38,209 bases of DNA, from the NCBI GenBank assembly GCA_016865935.1, contig VGOB01000020.1:1-38209 (forward strand). Direction: 5' to 3'. The notes under the pieces were generated by a model that had not been told where the DNA came from, did no database searches, and saw only the letters and a list, made by a program, of their open reading frames with translations. Within the stretch, counting starts at the first letter, position 1, and every line of letters begins with the position of its first letter. Shown piece after piece: positions 21,424 to 29,844 of this stretch. Source of the DNA: Chloroflexota bacterium. Its GTDB lineage: Bacteria > Chloroflexota > Anaerolineae > UBA4142. Made by a program: the position numbers and the translations under genes.

Positions 21424-23400
21424 TCACCGCCGCGCGCAATCGTACAACTGCGATTCGCCGCCCGGCGCGCCGGGCAAACCGCGCGGCGGCGCGTACGACA
21501 CGCGCGCGCAATTCGCGATGATCCAGCGCATCAACTCCGATGGGTTGTTTTGCGGCGGGATCAGGAACAAGCGCACGTCGTTCAGCGCGATCCGCTCCGC
21601 CAATTCGTCGCGCGTCAGAATCGGATCGCTGCCGGAAAATCCGCCGAGCGCCATCACCGGCTCGCCGGTCGCCAGAATGATCGGCGCGGCGGTCTTCGCG
21701 TCCGTCGTCGCGACGAGAAATTTCGCGTCGCCGCGATTCGCGCGCAGGTACGCGATCAGGCGCGCGTCTTGAGGCAACTCTGCGCGTCGCGCCGGACGCG
21801 TGGCAAGTTCGGGGCCGGCGAAGGGCAAACCGGAATCCGCGCTGAGCAACGGCGTGAACGACCACAGCGTCGGCGCGGCGAACAAGACGAGTAGTCCGAA
21901 CGCGGCGATCAGCGCGCACAAGAGAATCGGCGCGGGAACAATCCGCGCGACGATCAAACCGAGCGCGGCGGCAAGCGTCGCGACGATCACGAACGGAATG
22001 AGCCAGCCGTTCCAATTCGTCCAGTGCCACAAAATCGCGACCTGGGTCGCCGCGCCGATCAACAACGCCAGCGGCAAAATCATTCCGCGCGCCGCGTGCC
22101 GCGTGTACGCGCGCCACAGCGCGACAAAGCCCGCGCCAACCAACGCGGCAAGCGCGGGCGCGAGCATTTCAAGATAGTAGCGATGAAACAATCCGGCGAA
22201 ACTGAAAAACAAAATCATCGGCGCGAGCCACAACATCCACAAAAGTAATTGCTGCTGCTCGCGCGTGAACGGATAGTGAAATCGCGTTTGCGCGGCGGCA
22301 ACAACAAAACCCAGGATCGCGAATGGCAGAAACCACGCGATCTGTCCGGCGAGTTGTTGGTTGAACAAACGCAAAATACCCGGCGCGCCGGTTTCATCGC
22401 CGCCGGGCGCGCGCGGCGGGTTTGGAATCGGTTGACGCGGCTGACCGGGTTGACCGGGCGGCGCGGGCGGTTGTGACGGCGGTTGATTCGGGATCGGTTG
22501 GCGCGGTTGCGCGGGTGCCGCGGGAACGCGCGCAAGTTGCCCCGGCGGCTGGCGCGGCGCGCGTTGCAAGCCCAACATATTCGCGATCGCGCCCAAGCGC
22601 GCCACGCCGTTATGCCCAACGATCAATTCCATCTCGGTATTGTTTTGACTGCTCCCAACGTACGGACGATCTTCCGGCGGAGTCAGGTCAACGACGGCAA
22701 CCCACGCGAATGAAACGACGATCAGCGCAATCGTCGCGAGCGCGAGATGAATGACGCGCCACCCCCAGCGCGTCCGCGCGGCGATCAGATACGTCAACCA
22801 GATCGCGGGCAACACCATATACGCTTGCAACATTTTGATATTAAAACCGATGCCGATCAGAATCGCGCTGACGATCAACCAGCGCAATCGTCCGCGCTCG
22901 AGCGCGCGACCGAGCGCCCATACCGCGAGCAACAGCGCGAAGACGAGCTGGCTGTCAATCGTGTTGTTGCGATTCGCGGCGATGCTGATCGGCGTGACGG
23001 TCAGCGCGAGCGCGGCGATCACGCCTGCCCACGCGCCAAAGACGCGCGCGACCAGATGATACAGCAACGCGACGGAGAGAACACCCGCCAACGCTTGCGG
23101 CAAAAGCAAACTCCAACCGCGAAAACCGAAAACCAGCGCGCTGAACGCTTGCACCCAAAAACCGAACGGCGGCTTGTCCACCGTGACGAATCCGCCGGGA
23201 TCGAATGACGCGAAGAAAAAATTGCGCCAACTCATCAGCATACTTTTGACGGTGGCGGCATAGTACAAATTCGCGAATCCTTCCTGATCGAGCCGGAAGA
23301 AATGCAAAACGATCGCGAGCAGCAAAACCGCGCCCAGCGCGCCACGCGCCAGCCAATGGGCGCGCGTAGAGAGTGGCATCGAAATAATCGGAGTAGACAT
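21424..23400 (-). CDS. GT39-like (ArnT/PMT family) membrane glycosyltransferase
   Basis: A 658-residue polytopic membrane protein with many hydrophobic helices. The first extracytoplasmic loop contains SFDPGGFVTVDKPPFGFWVQ, typical of GT39/ArnT-like enzymes (YkcB-like). Those enzymes move sugars from polyprenyl-phosphate donors, so the Asp/Glu of this loop are the likely catalytic residues. A Pro/Gln/Gly-rich low-complexity insert (residues ~290-345) sits in a later loop and is unusual. The C-terminal ~120 residues (GDAKFLVATTDAKTAAPIILATGEP onward) form a soluble domain seen in the YkcB-type group. ATG 23400 is chosen over upstream in-frame starts, which overlap the promoter; no Shine-Dalgarno is seen. 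A GT2 donor-synthase-like gene is at 35664 but is not adjacent. Confidence 0.85.
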   Translation of the reverse strand: MSTPIISMPLSTRAHWLARGALGAVLLLAIVLHFFRLDQEGFANLYYAATVKSMLMSWRNFFFASFDPGGFVTVDKPPFGFWVQAFSALVFGFRGWSLLLPQALAGVLSVALLYHLVARVFGAWAGVIAALALTVTPISIAANRNNTIDSQLVFALLLAVWALGRALERGRLRWLIVSAILIGIGFNIKMLQAYMVLPAIWLTYLIAARTRWGWRVIHLALATIALIVVSFAWVAVVDLTPPEDRPYVGSSQNNTEMELIVGHNGVARLGAIANMLGLQRAPRQPPGQLARVPAAPAQPRQPIPNQPPSQPPAPPGQPGQPRQPIPNPPRAPGGDETGAPGILRLFNQQLAGQIAWFLPFAILGFVVAAAQTRFHYPFTREQQQLLLWMLWLAPMILFFSFAGLFHRYYLEMLAPALAALVGAGFVALWRAYTRHAARGMILPLALLIGAATQVAILWHWTNWNGWLIPFVIVATLAAALGLIVARIVPAPILLCALIAAFGLLVLFAAPTLWSFTPLLSADSGLPFAGPELATRPARRAELPQDARLIAYLRANRGDAKFLVATTDAKTAAPIILATGEPVMALGGFSGSDPILTRDELAERIALNDVRLFLIPPQNNPSELMRWIIANCARVSYAPPRGLPGAPGGESQLYDCARR

Positions 23401-23437
23401 TTGAGCGATTCTGACAAACGCGGAATTGATCGCGCCG

Positions 23438-23443
23438 ATTATA
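23438..23443 (-). promoter_or_regulatory. Putative -10 (TATAAT) of the GT39 gene
   Basis: TATAAT on the minus strand about 38 nt upstream of ATG 23400. No TG extension; TTGGGC 17 bp upstream is a weak -35. Divergent from the lon promoter. Confidence 0.4.
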
Positions 23444-23461
23444 CCCCAAATTCCATTCTTG

Positions 23462-23500
23462 CCCAATTCCCCAATCACCCAATCGCCGAATCACCCAATT
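23462..23500. repeat. 8-nt periodic array CCCAATC in the GT39/lon divergent spacer
   Basis: CCCAATT followed by CCCCAATC, ACCCAATC, GCCGAATC and ACCCAATT, period 8. It sits between the two divergent promoters. Confidence 0.75.
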
Positions 23501-23516
23501 TCCGCCGCGCCCTCCT

Positions 23517-23545
23517 TTGACACTCCTCCCCCCTTGTGTTATTAT
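23517..23545 (+). promoter_or_regulatory. lon promoter TTGACA-17-TATTAT
   Basis: Exact consensus -35 TTGACA (23517-23522), 17-bp spacer, TATTAT (23540-23545). The ATG at 23571 is about 25 nt downstream and has AGGAG at 23560-23564. Confidence 0.75.
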
Positions 23546-23570
23546 TGCGCCGAAAGCACAGGAGTTGCCA

Positions 23571-25973
23571 ATGCCCCGCAAGAACGGCGAGAAAAAAACA
23601 TTTTTCGGATCGACCGAAGCGATAGTGAATTTGCCCGAATACGCGCTGGTACCCGTGCGCGATACGGTCATCTTTCCGCACTTGATGAGTCCGCTGATCG
23701 TCGGGCGCGATCGTTCCGTGCGCGCGATCGAAGCCGCGAACGAATACAATCAACGCGTCATCGTTTGTCTGCAACGCGATCCCGAAATCCAGGATCCGAT
23801 CCTGGACGATCTCTTTCCCATCGGCACCGAAGTTGCGCTGGGACGAATGTTGCGAATGCCAGACGGCACGTCGTCCGTGATCGCGCAAGGCGAGGGACGC
23901 GTCCGGCTAATCGAGATCACGCAGTTCGAGCCGTACTTGCGCGCGCGCGTCCAGCCCATCGTCGAGTCACGCGACAAATCGTTGGAGATCGAAGCGTTGA
24001 TGCGCGCGGTACTCGCGCTCTTCGAAAAAGCAGTCCGGCTCACGCCGAACTTGCCGGACGACGCGTACGTCGCCGCGATGAATTCCGATACGCCCGGCGC
24101 GCTCGCCGATCTCGTCGGCTCGACGCTGAACCTGTCGATCGAGAAACGTCAGGACTTGTTAGAAACGCTCGATCCGATCACGCGCTTGCAAAAAGTTTCG
24201 GTCGGGCTGGCGAAAGAACTGGATGTGCTGGAATTGCAGAGCAAGATCCACACCCAGGTTCAAGAAGAAGTGGACAAGACCCAGCGCGAATATTATTTGC
24301 GCGAGCAGATCAAAGTCATCCAGCACGAACTGGGCGAAGCGGACGCGCAGACGCGCGAGACGAACGAACTGCGCGAAAAAATCGCGCAAGCCGGAATGTC
24401 GAAAGAGGCGAAAGAAAAAGCGGAACACGAACTGGTGCGCCTGGCGCAAATGCCGAGCGCCGCGCCGGAAACCGGAATTATTCGCACGTACCTCGACTGG
24501 CTGATCGCGGTGCCCTGGGTCAAAACGACCGCCGACAATCTCGACATTGCCGCCGCGGCGAAACTGCTGGACGAGCAACATTACGGTTTGAAGAAAGCGA
24601 AAGAACGCATCCTGGAATACATCGCCGTCCGCAAACTCGCCGCCGAAAAAATGCGCTCGCCGATTTTGTGTTTCGTCGGACCGCCCGGCACCGGCAAAAC
24701 TTCGATGGGGCGTTCGATCGCGCAATCGCTGGGACGCGCGTTCGTGCGCGTCTCGCTCGGCGGCATCCACGACGAAGCGGAAATTCGCGGGCATCGCCGG
24801 ACGTACATCGGCGCGCTGCCGGGGCGCATCGTCCAAACGATGAAGCGCGCCGGGACGATCAACCCGATCTTTATGCTCGACGAAGTGGACAAGATCGGCG
24901 CGGACTTTCGCGGCGACCCGAGCGCGGCGTTGCTCGAAGTGCTCGACCCGGAACAGAATCACGCGTTCAGCGATCACTATCTCGACGTGGCGTACGATCT
25001 ATCGAAAGTAATGTTCATCACGACCGCGAATATCTTGGAACCAATTCCACCCGCGCTGCGCGACCGGATGGAAGTGATCGAATTTCCCGGTTACATCGAA
25101 GAGGAAAAAGTCGCGATTGCAAAACAATTTTTGATCCCGCGTCAAAAAGAGGAACACGGACTCGGGGATGCGCCCAAATTTTCGGACGAGGCGATTCGCG
25201 GTTTGATCCGCGAGTACACCTACGAAGCCGGAGTCCGCAACCTGGATCGCGAGCTTGCCAACGTGTGCCGCAAAGTCGCGCGCACGGTGGCGGAAGGCAA
25301 GCGCGCGCCGGCGAGCATCACCAACGAAGCATTGTTCAAATATTTGGGTCCGACCAAATTCACGTACGGCATCAAAGAAGAGCGCGATGAAATCGGCGTG
25401 GCGACCGGCGTTGCGGTGTCCGATGCGGGCGGCGATACGATGGCAGTCGAAGTGACGTTGATGCGCGGCAAGGGCGGCTTGCAGTTGACCGGGCAACTCG
25501 GCGACGTGATGCAAGAATCGGCGCAAGCCGCGCTCTCGTACGCGCGGACGCACGCGCGCGAGCTGGGACTCAAAGTGAATTTCGACAAACTCGACATTCA
25601 CATCCACGTGCCCGAAGGCGCAATCCCGAAAGACGGACCCTCGGCGGGCATCACGATTGCGACCGCGCTGATCAGCGCGCTCTCGCATCGCGCCGTGCAT
25701 CGCGACGTCGCGATGACCGGCGAGATCACGTTGCGCGGACGCGTTCTGCCGATCGGCGGCTTGCGCGACAAAGTGCTCGCCGCGCATCGCGCCGGATTGA
25801 AGACGATGCTGATCCCGAAGAAGAACAAAAAAGATATGGTGGACATTCCCAAAAAAGTCCAGCGCGAAATGCAATTCATCTACGTCGAGCGGATGGATCA
25901 AGTCATTCCGGTGGCATTGTCGCGGGGAGCAGCGGTGCGCGGGCTTGGCGCGGCGAAGCGGGGGGGCAAATGA
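23571..25973 (+). CDS. lon: ATP-dependent protease Lon
   Basis: An 800-residue LonA protease that unfolds and degrades damaged or regulatory proteins in the cytoplasm. The N-terminal Lon substrate-binding domain begins [16 protein letters not shown]. Then a coiled-coil region, the AAA+ domain with Walker [10 protein letters not shown] (about 370) and Walker [10 protein letters not shown], and a C-terminal Ser/Lys protease domain with PKDGPSAG (Ser691) and Lys734. The 43-residue spacing between the dyad members equals that in E. coli Lon. ATG 23571 has AGGAG at 6 nt; the longer frame from 23517 would overlap the promoter. A DUF433 antitoxin gene overlaps its stop codon, so Lon, which classically degrades antitoxins, is transcriptionally linked to a TA module. 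Confidence 0.96.
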   Translation: MPRKNGEKKTFFGSTEAIVNLPEYALVPVRDTVIFPHLMSPLIVGRDRSVRAIEAANEYNQRVIVCLQRDPEIQDPILDDLFPIGTEVALGRMLRMPDGTSSVIAQGEGRVRLIEITQFEPYLRARVQPIVESRDKSLEIEALMRAVLALFEKAVRLTPNLPDDAYVAAMNSDTPGALADLVGSTLNLSIEKRQDLLETLDPITRLQKVSVGLAKELDVLELQSKIHTQVQEEVDKTQREYYLREQIKVIQHELGEADAQTRETNELREKIAQAGMSKEAKEKAEHELVRLAQMPSAAPETGIIRTYLDWLIAVPWVKTTADNLDIAAAAKLLDEQHYGLKKAKERILEYIAVRKLAAEKMRSPILCFVGPPGTGKTSMGRSIAQSLGRAFVRVSLGGIHDEAEIRGHRRTYIGALPGRIVQTMKRAGTINPIFMLDEVDKIGADFRGDPSAALLEVLDPEQNHAFSDHYLDVAYDLSKVMFITTANILEPIPPALRDRMEVIEFPGYIEEEKVAIAKQFLIPRQKEEHGLGDAPKFSDEAIRGLIREYTYEAGVRNLDRELANVCRKVARTVAEGKRAPASITNEALFKYLGPTKFTYGIKEERDEIGVATGVAVSDAGGDTMAVEVTLMRGKGGLQLTGQLGDVMQESAQAALSYARTHARELGLKVNFDKLDIHIHVPEGAIPKDGPSAGITIATALISALSHRAVHRDVAMTGEITLRGRVLPIGGLRDKVLAAHRAGLKTMLIPKKNKKDMVDIPKKVQREMQFIYVERMDQVIPVALSRGAAVRGLGAAKRGGK

Positions 25974-26197
25974 TGAACTATCAAGAACGGATCACGATAG
26001 AATCAGGTAAGCGCGGGGGTAAGCCCTGCATTCGCGGTATGCGGATCACCGTCTATGATGTTCTGGGCTACCTTGCTTCTGGAATGACACCGCAAGAAAT
26101 CCTTGCCGATTTTCCATATCTGACTCAAGAGGATATTCTGGCTTGCCTTAGTTTTGCCGCCGCGCGTGAACAACACGCGCTAGCGATCCAAGCATGA
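25970..26197 (+). CDS. DUF433 antitoxin (module 1)
   Basis: A 75-residue DUF433 protein: [28 protein letters not shown] followed by [24 protein letters not shown], the characteristic helix-turn-helix-like fold of VapB-type antitoxins paired with DUF5615 toxins. ATG 25970 (or 25973) overlaps the lon stop, and its own stop overlaps the start of the toxin frame (ATGA). It should neutralise the toxin and repress its operon, but the partner here is frameshifted, so it may be an orphan or act on the second module. Confidence 0.85.
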   Translation: MMNYQERITIESGKRGGKPCIRGMRITVYDVLGYLASGMTPQEILADFPYLTQEDILACLSFAAAREQHALAIQA

Positions 26198-26521
26198 AAC
26201 TTCGATCAAAATCTCTCGCCCAAGTTGGTCAATCGGCTGGCAGATCTGTATCCCAGTTCGGTTCACGTCGAATCGCTTGGACTCGGCACCGCTCTAGACG
26301 ACGCCGTTTGGAATTACGCGCGCCAAAACGATTGCTTCATCGTCACCAAAGATGCCGATTTCAGCGAGATCAGTTTGCTTGCGGGCTTTCCGCCCAAAGT
26401 AATTTGGATTCGTCGCGGCAATTGCTCCACCCAAGCAATCGAAATGATCTTACGTGAAGCATACGCATCCATTCAAGCAATGCGCAACGATTTCGAGATT
26501 GGGGTCCTGATGTTGTTTTGA
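26194..26521 (+). pseudogene. DUF5615 PIN-like toxin with N-terminal frameshift (module 1)
   Basis: The start ATG 26194 overlaps the antitoxin stop, and its frame soon diverges. Typical members begin M-K-x-L-F-D-Q-N-L-S-P. That sequence (FDQNLSPKLVNRLADL) is present from 26201 but in another frame; about two bases are missing, or one is extra, between codons 2 and 3. The rest, NRLADLYPSSVHVESLGLG through KDADFSEISLL, PPKVIW and GNCST, is intact to 26521. A TTG at 26225 could restart translation, but it omits the N-terminal Asp of the FDQN motif, one of the acidic PIN-type active-site residues. Probably inactive, unless the shift is a sequencing error. Confidence 0.7.
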
Positions 26522-26580
26522 GATCGGCACGGTGGGCGTCAGAACATGCTGATTGAACCAGAAAAGGAACAGGAAAGCAG

Positions 26581-26910
26581 ATGAGCACGATTCGCGAAGC
26601 CGAAAAGATCTTAACCACGCTCACGCGCGCGGAAAAAGCCCAATTGCTTCAGTGGGTCGTGCGCGACTTGGGCGATGCTTTCCCGGGCATTGAAAGCACA
26701 CCCGATGTTTGTGGCGGCGAACCGCGCATCGTCCGCACGCGCATTCCGGTGTGGATCTTGGTGCAGTCCAAACATCTCGGCATCAGCGAAGCAGATTTGT
26801 TGCGCGCCTATCCAACCTTGAACGCTGAAGACTTGGCAAACGCGTGGGCATACTATCGTTCTCATCACAATGAGATCGATCTACAAATTCGCGAAAACGA
26901 GGAAGCATGA
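26581..26910 (+). CDS. DUF433 antitoxin (module 2)
   Basis: A 109-residue protein. An N-terminal helical extension (residues 1-38, SxIREAEKILTTLTRAEKAQLLQ) precedes a DUF433 core: GGEPRIVRTRIPVWILVQSKHLGISEADLL with a C-terminal helix. It resembles the antitoxin of module 1 but is not a recent copy. AGGAAAG precedes ATG 26581. The stop overlaps the toxin start (ATGA). It should bind and repress the following DUF5615 toxin. Confidence 0.85.
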   Translation: MSTIREAEKILTTLTRAEKAQLLQWVVRDLGDAFPGIESTPDVCGGEPRIVRTRIPVWILVQSKHLGISEADLLRAYPTLNAEDLANAWAYYRSHHNEIDLQIRENEEA

Positions 26911-27251
26911 TGGCGCGTTTGTACTCGAACGAGAATTTCCCTTTGCCAGTAGTCGAAGAACTGCGCCGATTAGGACACGATGTCTCGACGATTCAGGAAA
27001 CTGGGCAAGCCGGGCAATCAGTCCCCGATGAAAAAGTGTTGGCATTTGCTTACGCTGAAAAGCGAATGCTCTTGACTATCAATCGCAAACACTTTGTGAA
27101 ACTTGATGCTCAACAGCGCGATCATTGTGGAATCATCGCTTGCACACTCGATACAGACTTTGTTGGACTAGCGCGTCGAATTCACGCCGCAATTCTAGCG
27201 CACGAACAAGACGGCAAGCCGCTTATCCGCGTCAATCGTCCCGCGCGCTGA
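26907..27251 (+). CDS. DUF5615 PIN-like toxin (module 2)
   Basis: A 114-residue PIN-like protein: ARLYSNENFPLPVVEELRRLGHDV at the N-terminus with the acidic E-N motif, DEKVLAFAYAEKRMLLTINRKHF in the middle, and DFVGLARRIHAAI at the end. DUF5615 proteins are predicted RNases with the VapC fold. The start ATG 26907 (or 26910) overlaps the antitoxin stop. The catalytic acids look intact, in contrast to module 1, so this pair is likely functional. Confidence 0.82.
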   Translation: MMARLYSNENFPLPVVEELRRLGHDVSTIQETGQAGQSVPDEKVLAFAYAEKRMLLTINRKHFVKLDAQQRDHCGIIACTLDTDFVGLARRIHAAILAHEQDGKPLIRVNRPAR

Positions 27252-27273
27252 TCAATGTTCTGCACAACCACGC

Positions 27274-27308
27274 AAATCTGAAATCATAAATCTGAAATCT
27301 AAAATTCC
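27274..27308. repeat. Heptamer array AAATCTG x5
   Basis: In-register units AAATCTG, AAATCAT, AAATCTG, AAATCTA, AAATTCC, ending directly before the Shine-Dalgarno of the zinc-ribbon gene. Confidence 0.85.
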
Positions 27309-27321
27309 CAAAGGAGTCCCC

Positions 27322-27723
27322 TTGATCAATTGCCCTACGTGCGGTCATCAAGTTGCAGACAATCAACGCTTTTGCGGCAACTGCGGATCGGATGTGCGCG
27401 CCGCGGCACCCGCCGCGCCGACTCCGCCCGCCGGCGCGCCCATCGGCGATGGGCAGACCGCGCCGTACGCGTATTCTCAAACGCCCAGCTACGGCGGCTA
27501 TGAACACCAACCGTACACCGAACCGCCGCGTCCCGTCGCCGGTCGAATGATCGTCATCATTGCCGTGTTGCTACTTGCCGCCTGTTGCGCGTTCGCGTGC
27601 GGAATCCTGATCGGCTTTGAAGCCAGTCCGATCCTGTTTCCCAACAGCACGCCCGGACCCACGCCGCGCGTTTCGCCGACGCGCGAAGGGTTGTTGTTGA
27701 TCTGGCAATTTTTGATCGCCTAA
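27322..27723 (+). CDS. Zinc-ribbon membrane protein
   Basis: A 133-residue protein. N-terminal zinc ribbon with CPTCGHQVADNQRFCGNCG (Cys 4, 7, 18, 21), a Pro/Ala/Tyr-rich linker (about 25-72), and one transmembrane helix MIVIIAVLLLAACCAFACGI at about 75-95. A short Pro/Thr tail follows. Probably an inner-membrane protein with a cytoplasmic ribbon; function unknown and common in this style across Gram-positive and Chloroflexota genomes. Start TTG 27322, with AAGGAG five nt upstream; no ATG lies in frame nearby. Confidence 0.7.
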   Translation: MINCPTCGHQVADNQRFCGNCGSDVRAAAPAAPTPPAGAPIGDGQTAPYAYSQTPSYGGYEHQPYTEPPRPVAGRMIVIIAVLLLAACCAFACGILIGFEASPILFPNSTPGPTPRVSPTREGLLLIWQFLIA

Positions 27724-27753
27724 CTCGACGAGTGGCGAAAGACCTGGGACGAA

Positions 27754-27788
27754 CCTTCGTCTTCCGTCATCCGTCCTTCGTCATTCAC
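27754..27788. repeat. Heptamer array CNTTCGT x5 replacing the Shine-Dalgarno region
   Basis: CCTTCGT, CTTCCGT, CATCCGT, CCTTCGT, CATTCAC in register, ending 2 nt before the ATG at 27791. No Shine-Dalgarno is left upstream of that gene. Confidence 0.8.
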
Positions 27789-27790
27789 CG

Positions 27791-29182
27791 ATGAACCCCG
27801 ACGAACTTCGCGCGCTTTATCATCAAGGTCAGAACGAGACGCTGGCGTTTGAAATCGAAAACGTTTCGCTCAACCGGCTCGCCGAAACACTTGCCGCGTT
27901 CGCCAACACGAACGGCGGCATTGTGCTTTTCGGAATCGATCCGAATAGCGGCGCGGTGCGCGGCGTCCGCGACGCGGATAGCGCGACGGACAAAGCGCTC
28001 GCCGCCGGACTGCGCTGCGAGCCGCCGCTGATCTTGTCGCGTCCCGAAACCGCGCCGCTCGACGACAAAACAATTCTCGTGATCCAGGTTTCGCCGGGAC
28101 TGCCGCACGCGTACGGCTTGCGCGGCAAATATCTCGCGCGTTCCGGCAAAAAAAACGTCGCGCTGGGTCCGCGCCAACTGCGCCAACTCTTGCGCGAACG
28201 CGGCGAAGCGAATTTCGAAGCGCTCCCCGCGCCCGGCGCGACGCTCGACGATCTGGACGACGCGCTGATCGAAACCTACGTCGCGATGTTCACCGGCGAC
28301 GCGCCTACCAAAAAAGATGCAGTGCTCGATCTACTCGCGCGGCGCGGTTGCCTGACCAAAGACGACAACAAATGGCGACCGACGATCTCGGGTTATCTGC
28401 TTTTAGGACGTGAGCCGCAGCGCGCGTTTCCTTCCGCCGAAATTTTATTGGCGCGTTATTCCGGCAAGCAGATGGACGATGAGTTTTTGCGCGAGATCGT
28501 GCGCGGTTCGCTGCCCGAGCAGATTCGCCGCGCGGAGGCGTGGCTCACCGCGAATATGCGACGCGGCGCGCGCATCGACGCGTTCCAGCGCGAAGATCGC
28601 GCCGAGTATCCGATCCCCGCCGTGCGCGAAGCGATCGTCAACGCGGTCGCGCATCGCGATTACGCGATTCGCGGCGACGAGATTCGCGTGCTGATGTTCA
28701 GCGATCGGATCGAAGTGTACAGCCCCGGACGATTGCCCGGTCACGTCACGGTGGAAAATATCGTGGACGAGCGTTTCTCGCGCAACGAAGTGATCGCGCA
28801 AGTGCTTGCCGATCTCGGCTTCATCGAACGTTTGGGGTACGGCATCGATCGGATGATCCGGCAAATGCGCGAGTGGGGCTTGCCCGCGCCGCGCTTTGCG
28901 GAAACGACGAACGGGTTCAAGGTGACGCTGCGCGGACCCGGCGAAAAGTTGGTGAGCGAAGAAATCGAAAAATCGAAATGGCGCAAACTCGATTTGAATG
29001 ATCGCCAGCAAGCCGCGCTCGACTTTATCGCGAAACATCAGCGCGTCGCGAATCGCGATTATCGCGAAATGTTCCCCGACGTGAGCGAAGAAACGATCCG
29101 CCGCGACCTCGCTGATTTGGTCGAAAAGGATGTGCTGATTAAAATGGGCGACAAGAAGGGAACGTATTACATTCTCAAATGA
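27791..29182 (+). CDS. AlbA_2 (Schlafen-like AAA_4) domain transcriptional regulator
   Basis: A 463-residue protein of the ATP-binding/transcriptional-regulator group. The N-terminal AlbA_2 domain has ETLAFEIENVSLNRLAETLAAFANTNGGIVLFGID. A middle region (YPIPAVREAIVNAVAHRDY, DRIEVYSPGRLPG, RNEVIAQVLADLGFIERLGYGIDRM) matches the GHKL-like ATPase C-terminal domain. A DeoR-like winged helix ends the protein (NRDYREMFPDVSEETIRRDLADLVEKD). Such genes are often in accessory or defence regions and may sense a nucleotide or RNA ligand. No Shine-Dalgarno precedes ATG 27791 because a heptamer array occupies the site. It is next to TA-like modules; its targets are unknown. Confidence 0.8.
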   Translation: MNPDELRALYHQGQNETLAFEIENVSLNRLAETLAAFANTNGGIVLFGIDPNSGAVRGVRDADSATDKALAAGLRCEPPLILSRPETAPLDDKTILVIQVSPGLPHAYGLRGKYLARSGKKNVALGPRQLRQLLRERGEANFEALPAPGATLDDLDDALIETYVAMFTGDAPTKKDAVLDLLARRGCLTKDDNKWRPTISGYLLLGREPQRAFPSAEILLARYSGKQMDDEFLREIVRGSLPEQIRRAEAWLTANMRRGARIDAFQREDRAEYPIPAVREAIVNAVAHRDYAIRGDEIRVLMFSDRIEVYSPGRLPGHVTVENIVDERFSRNEVIAQVLADLGFIERLGYGIDRMIRQMREWGLPAPRFAETTNGFKVTLRGPGEKLVSEEIEKSKWRKLDLNDRQQAALDFIAKHQRVANRDYREMFPDVSEETIRRDLADLVEKDVLIKMGDKKGTYYILK

Positions 29183-29206
29183 TCTGATCTGGCGAAGGAG
29201 AAAACT

Positions 29207-29506
29207 ATGCTTTCTGTATCTCCCAAATTAGGTGAGTTACTGATCCGCACAACCCAAACCACAGATTTGGAAGCCGCGCTGTTCAAAGTCCTCACCGAAT
29301 ATGTTGATTTCAAAACGGCGACGCTCAATCAAACGATCAAGGAACTCGAAAACAAATGGCGCTTGCCTTTCGATGAATTTGCTCAGCGCGCCCGCACGGG
29401 CACGCTGGGTCAAGACGCGTACTCGTGGGAAGTCGAACAGGATTTTTGGAAGTGGGAGCAAGCCGTCACGTTGCTCAAGCATTATCAATCGCTCCGATCC
29501 GTATGA
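29207..29506 (+). CDS. Small protein, first gene of a TA-like pair
   Basis: A 99-residue, mostly helical protein (TTDLEAALFKVLTEYVDFK, then KELENKWRLPFDEFAQRA and WEVEQDFWKWEQAVTLLKHY). The pattern is that of a small antitoxin-like partner in which a short helix contacts the toxin. AAGGAG lies 6 nt before ATG 29207. It overlaps the next gene by 4 nt (ATGA). No family is claimed with certainty. Confidence 0.6.
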   Translation: MLSVSPKLGELLIRTTQTTDLEAALFKVLTEYVDFKTATLNQTIKELENKWRLPFDEFAQRARTGTLGQDAYSWEVEQDFWKWEQAVTLLKHYQSLRSV

Positions 29507-29844
29507 ACACTTCCGATTTCGCGCGAGACTTGATGACGGCGCTCGCCGCGCTATCGTCCATCACAAAAGTCGATCTGCAAACCGAAGGACCGATTGCGCG
29601 CGGGCGCGCGTTCGTCAATCCAGAAATATTTCTCTCTTTCTATTTCAACCAAGCCACCCAGACCCAAGCATTTGCGCTGATCAAACAAGAGCAAAGAATC
29701 TGGGGCATTGATTTCGACGCGTGGCGCGGCTGGCATTTGCACCCCATAGATGCTCCGACGAATCACCTGCCGATTGAGCCGCCCGACATTCCGTCAATCA
29801 TTCAATCCTTGGCACGCGCCTTGAGTACGTTGGAGATTCAATGA
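29503..29844 (+). CDS. TumE/DUF6516-like protein, second gene of a TA-like pair
   Basis: A 113-residue protein from ATG 29503 (overlaps the previous stop), with a longer frame from 29425 rejected. It has the style of the TumE/DUF6516 toxins: FNQATQTQAFALIKQEQRIWGIDFD then WHLHPIDAPTNHLPIEPPD, with paired His near residues 82-84. The assignment rests on remembered sequence style and is moderate. It overlaps the NamZ-type gene by 4 nt (ATGA), so three genes are translationally linked. Confidence 0.45.
   Translation: MNTSDFARDLMTALAALSSITKVDLQTEGPIARGRAFVNPEIFLSFYFNQATQTQAFALIKQEQRIWGIDFDAWRGWHLHPIDAPTNHLPIEPPDIPSIIQSLARALSTLEIQ

Noticed and set aside
25970..27251. A restriction-free mobile island around the DUF433/DUF5615 genes
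   Set aside because: No flanking direct repeats, integrase or insertion sequence was found; the genes follow lon by overlap.
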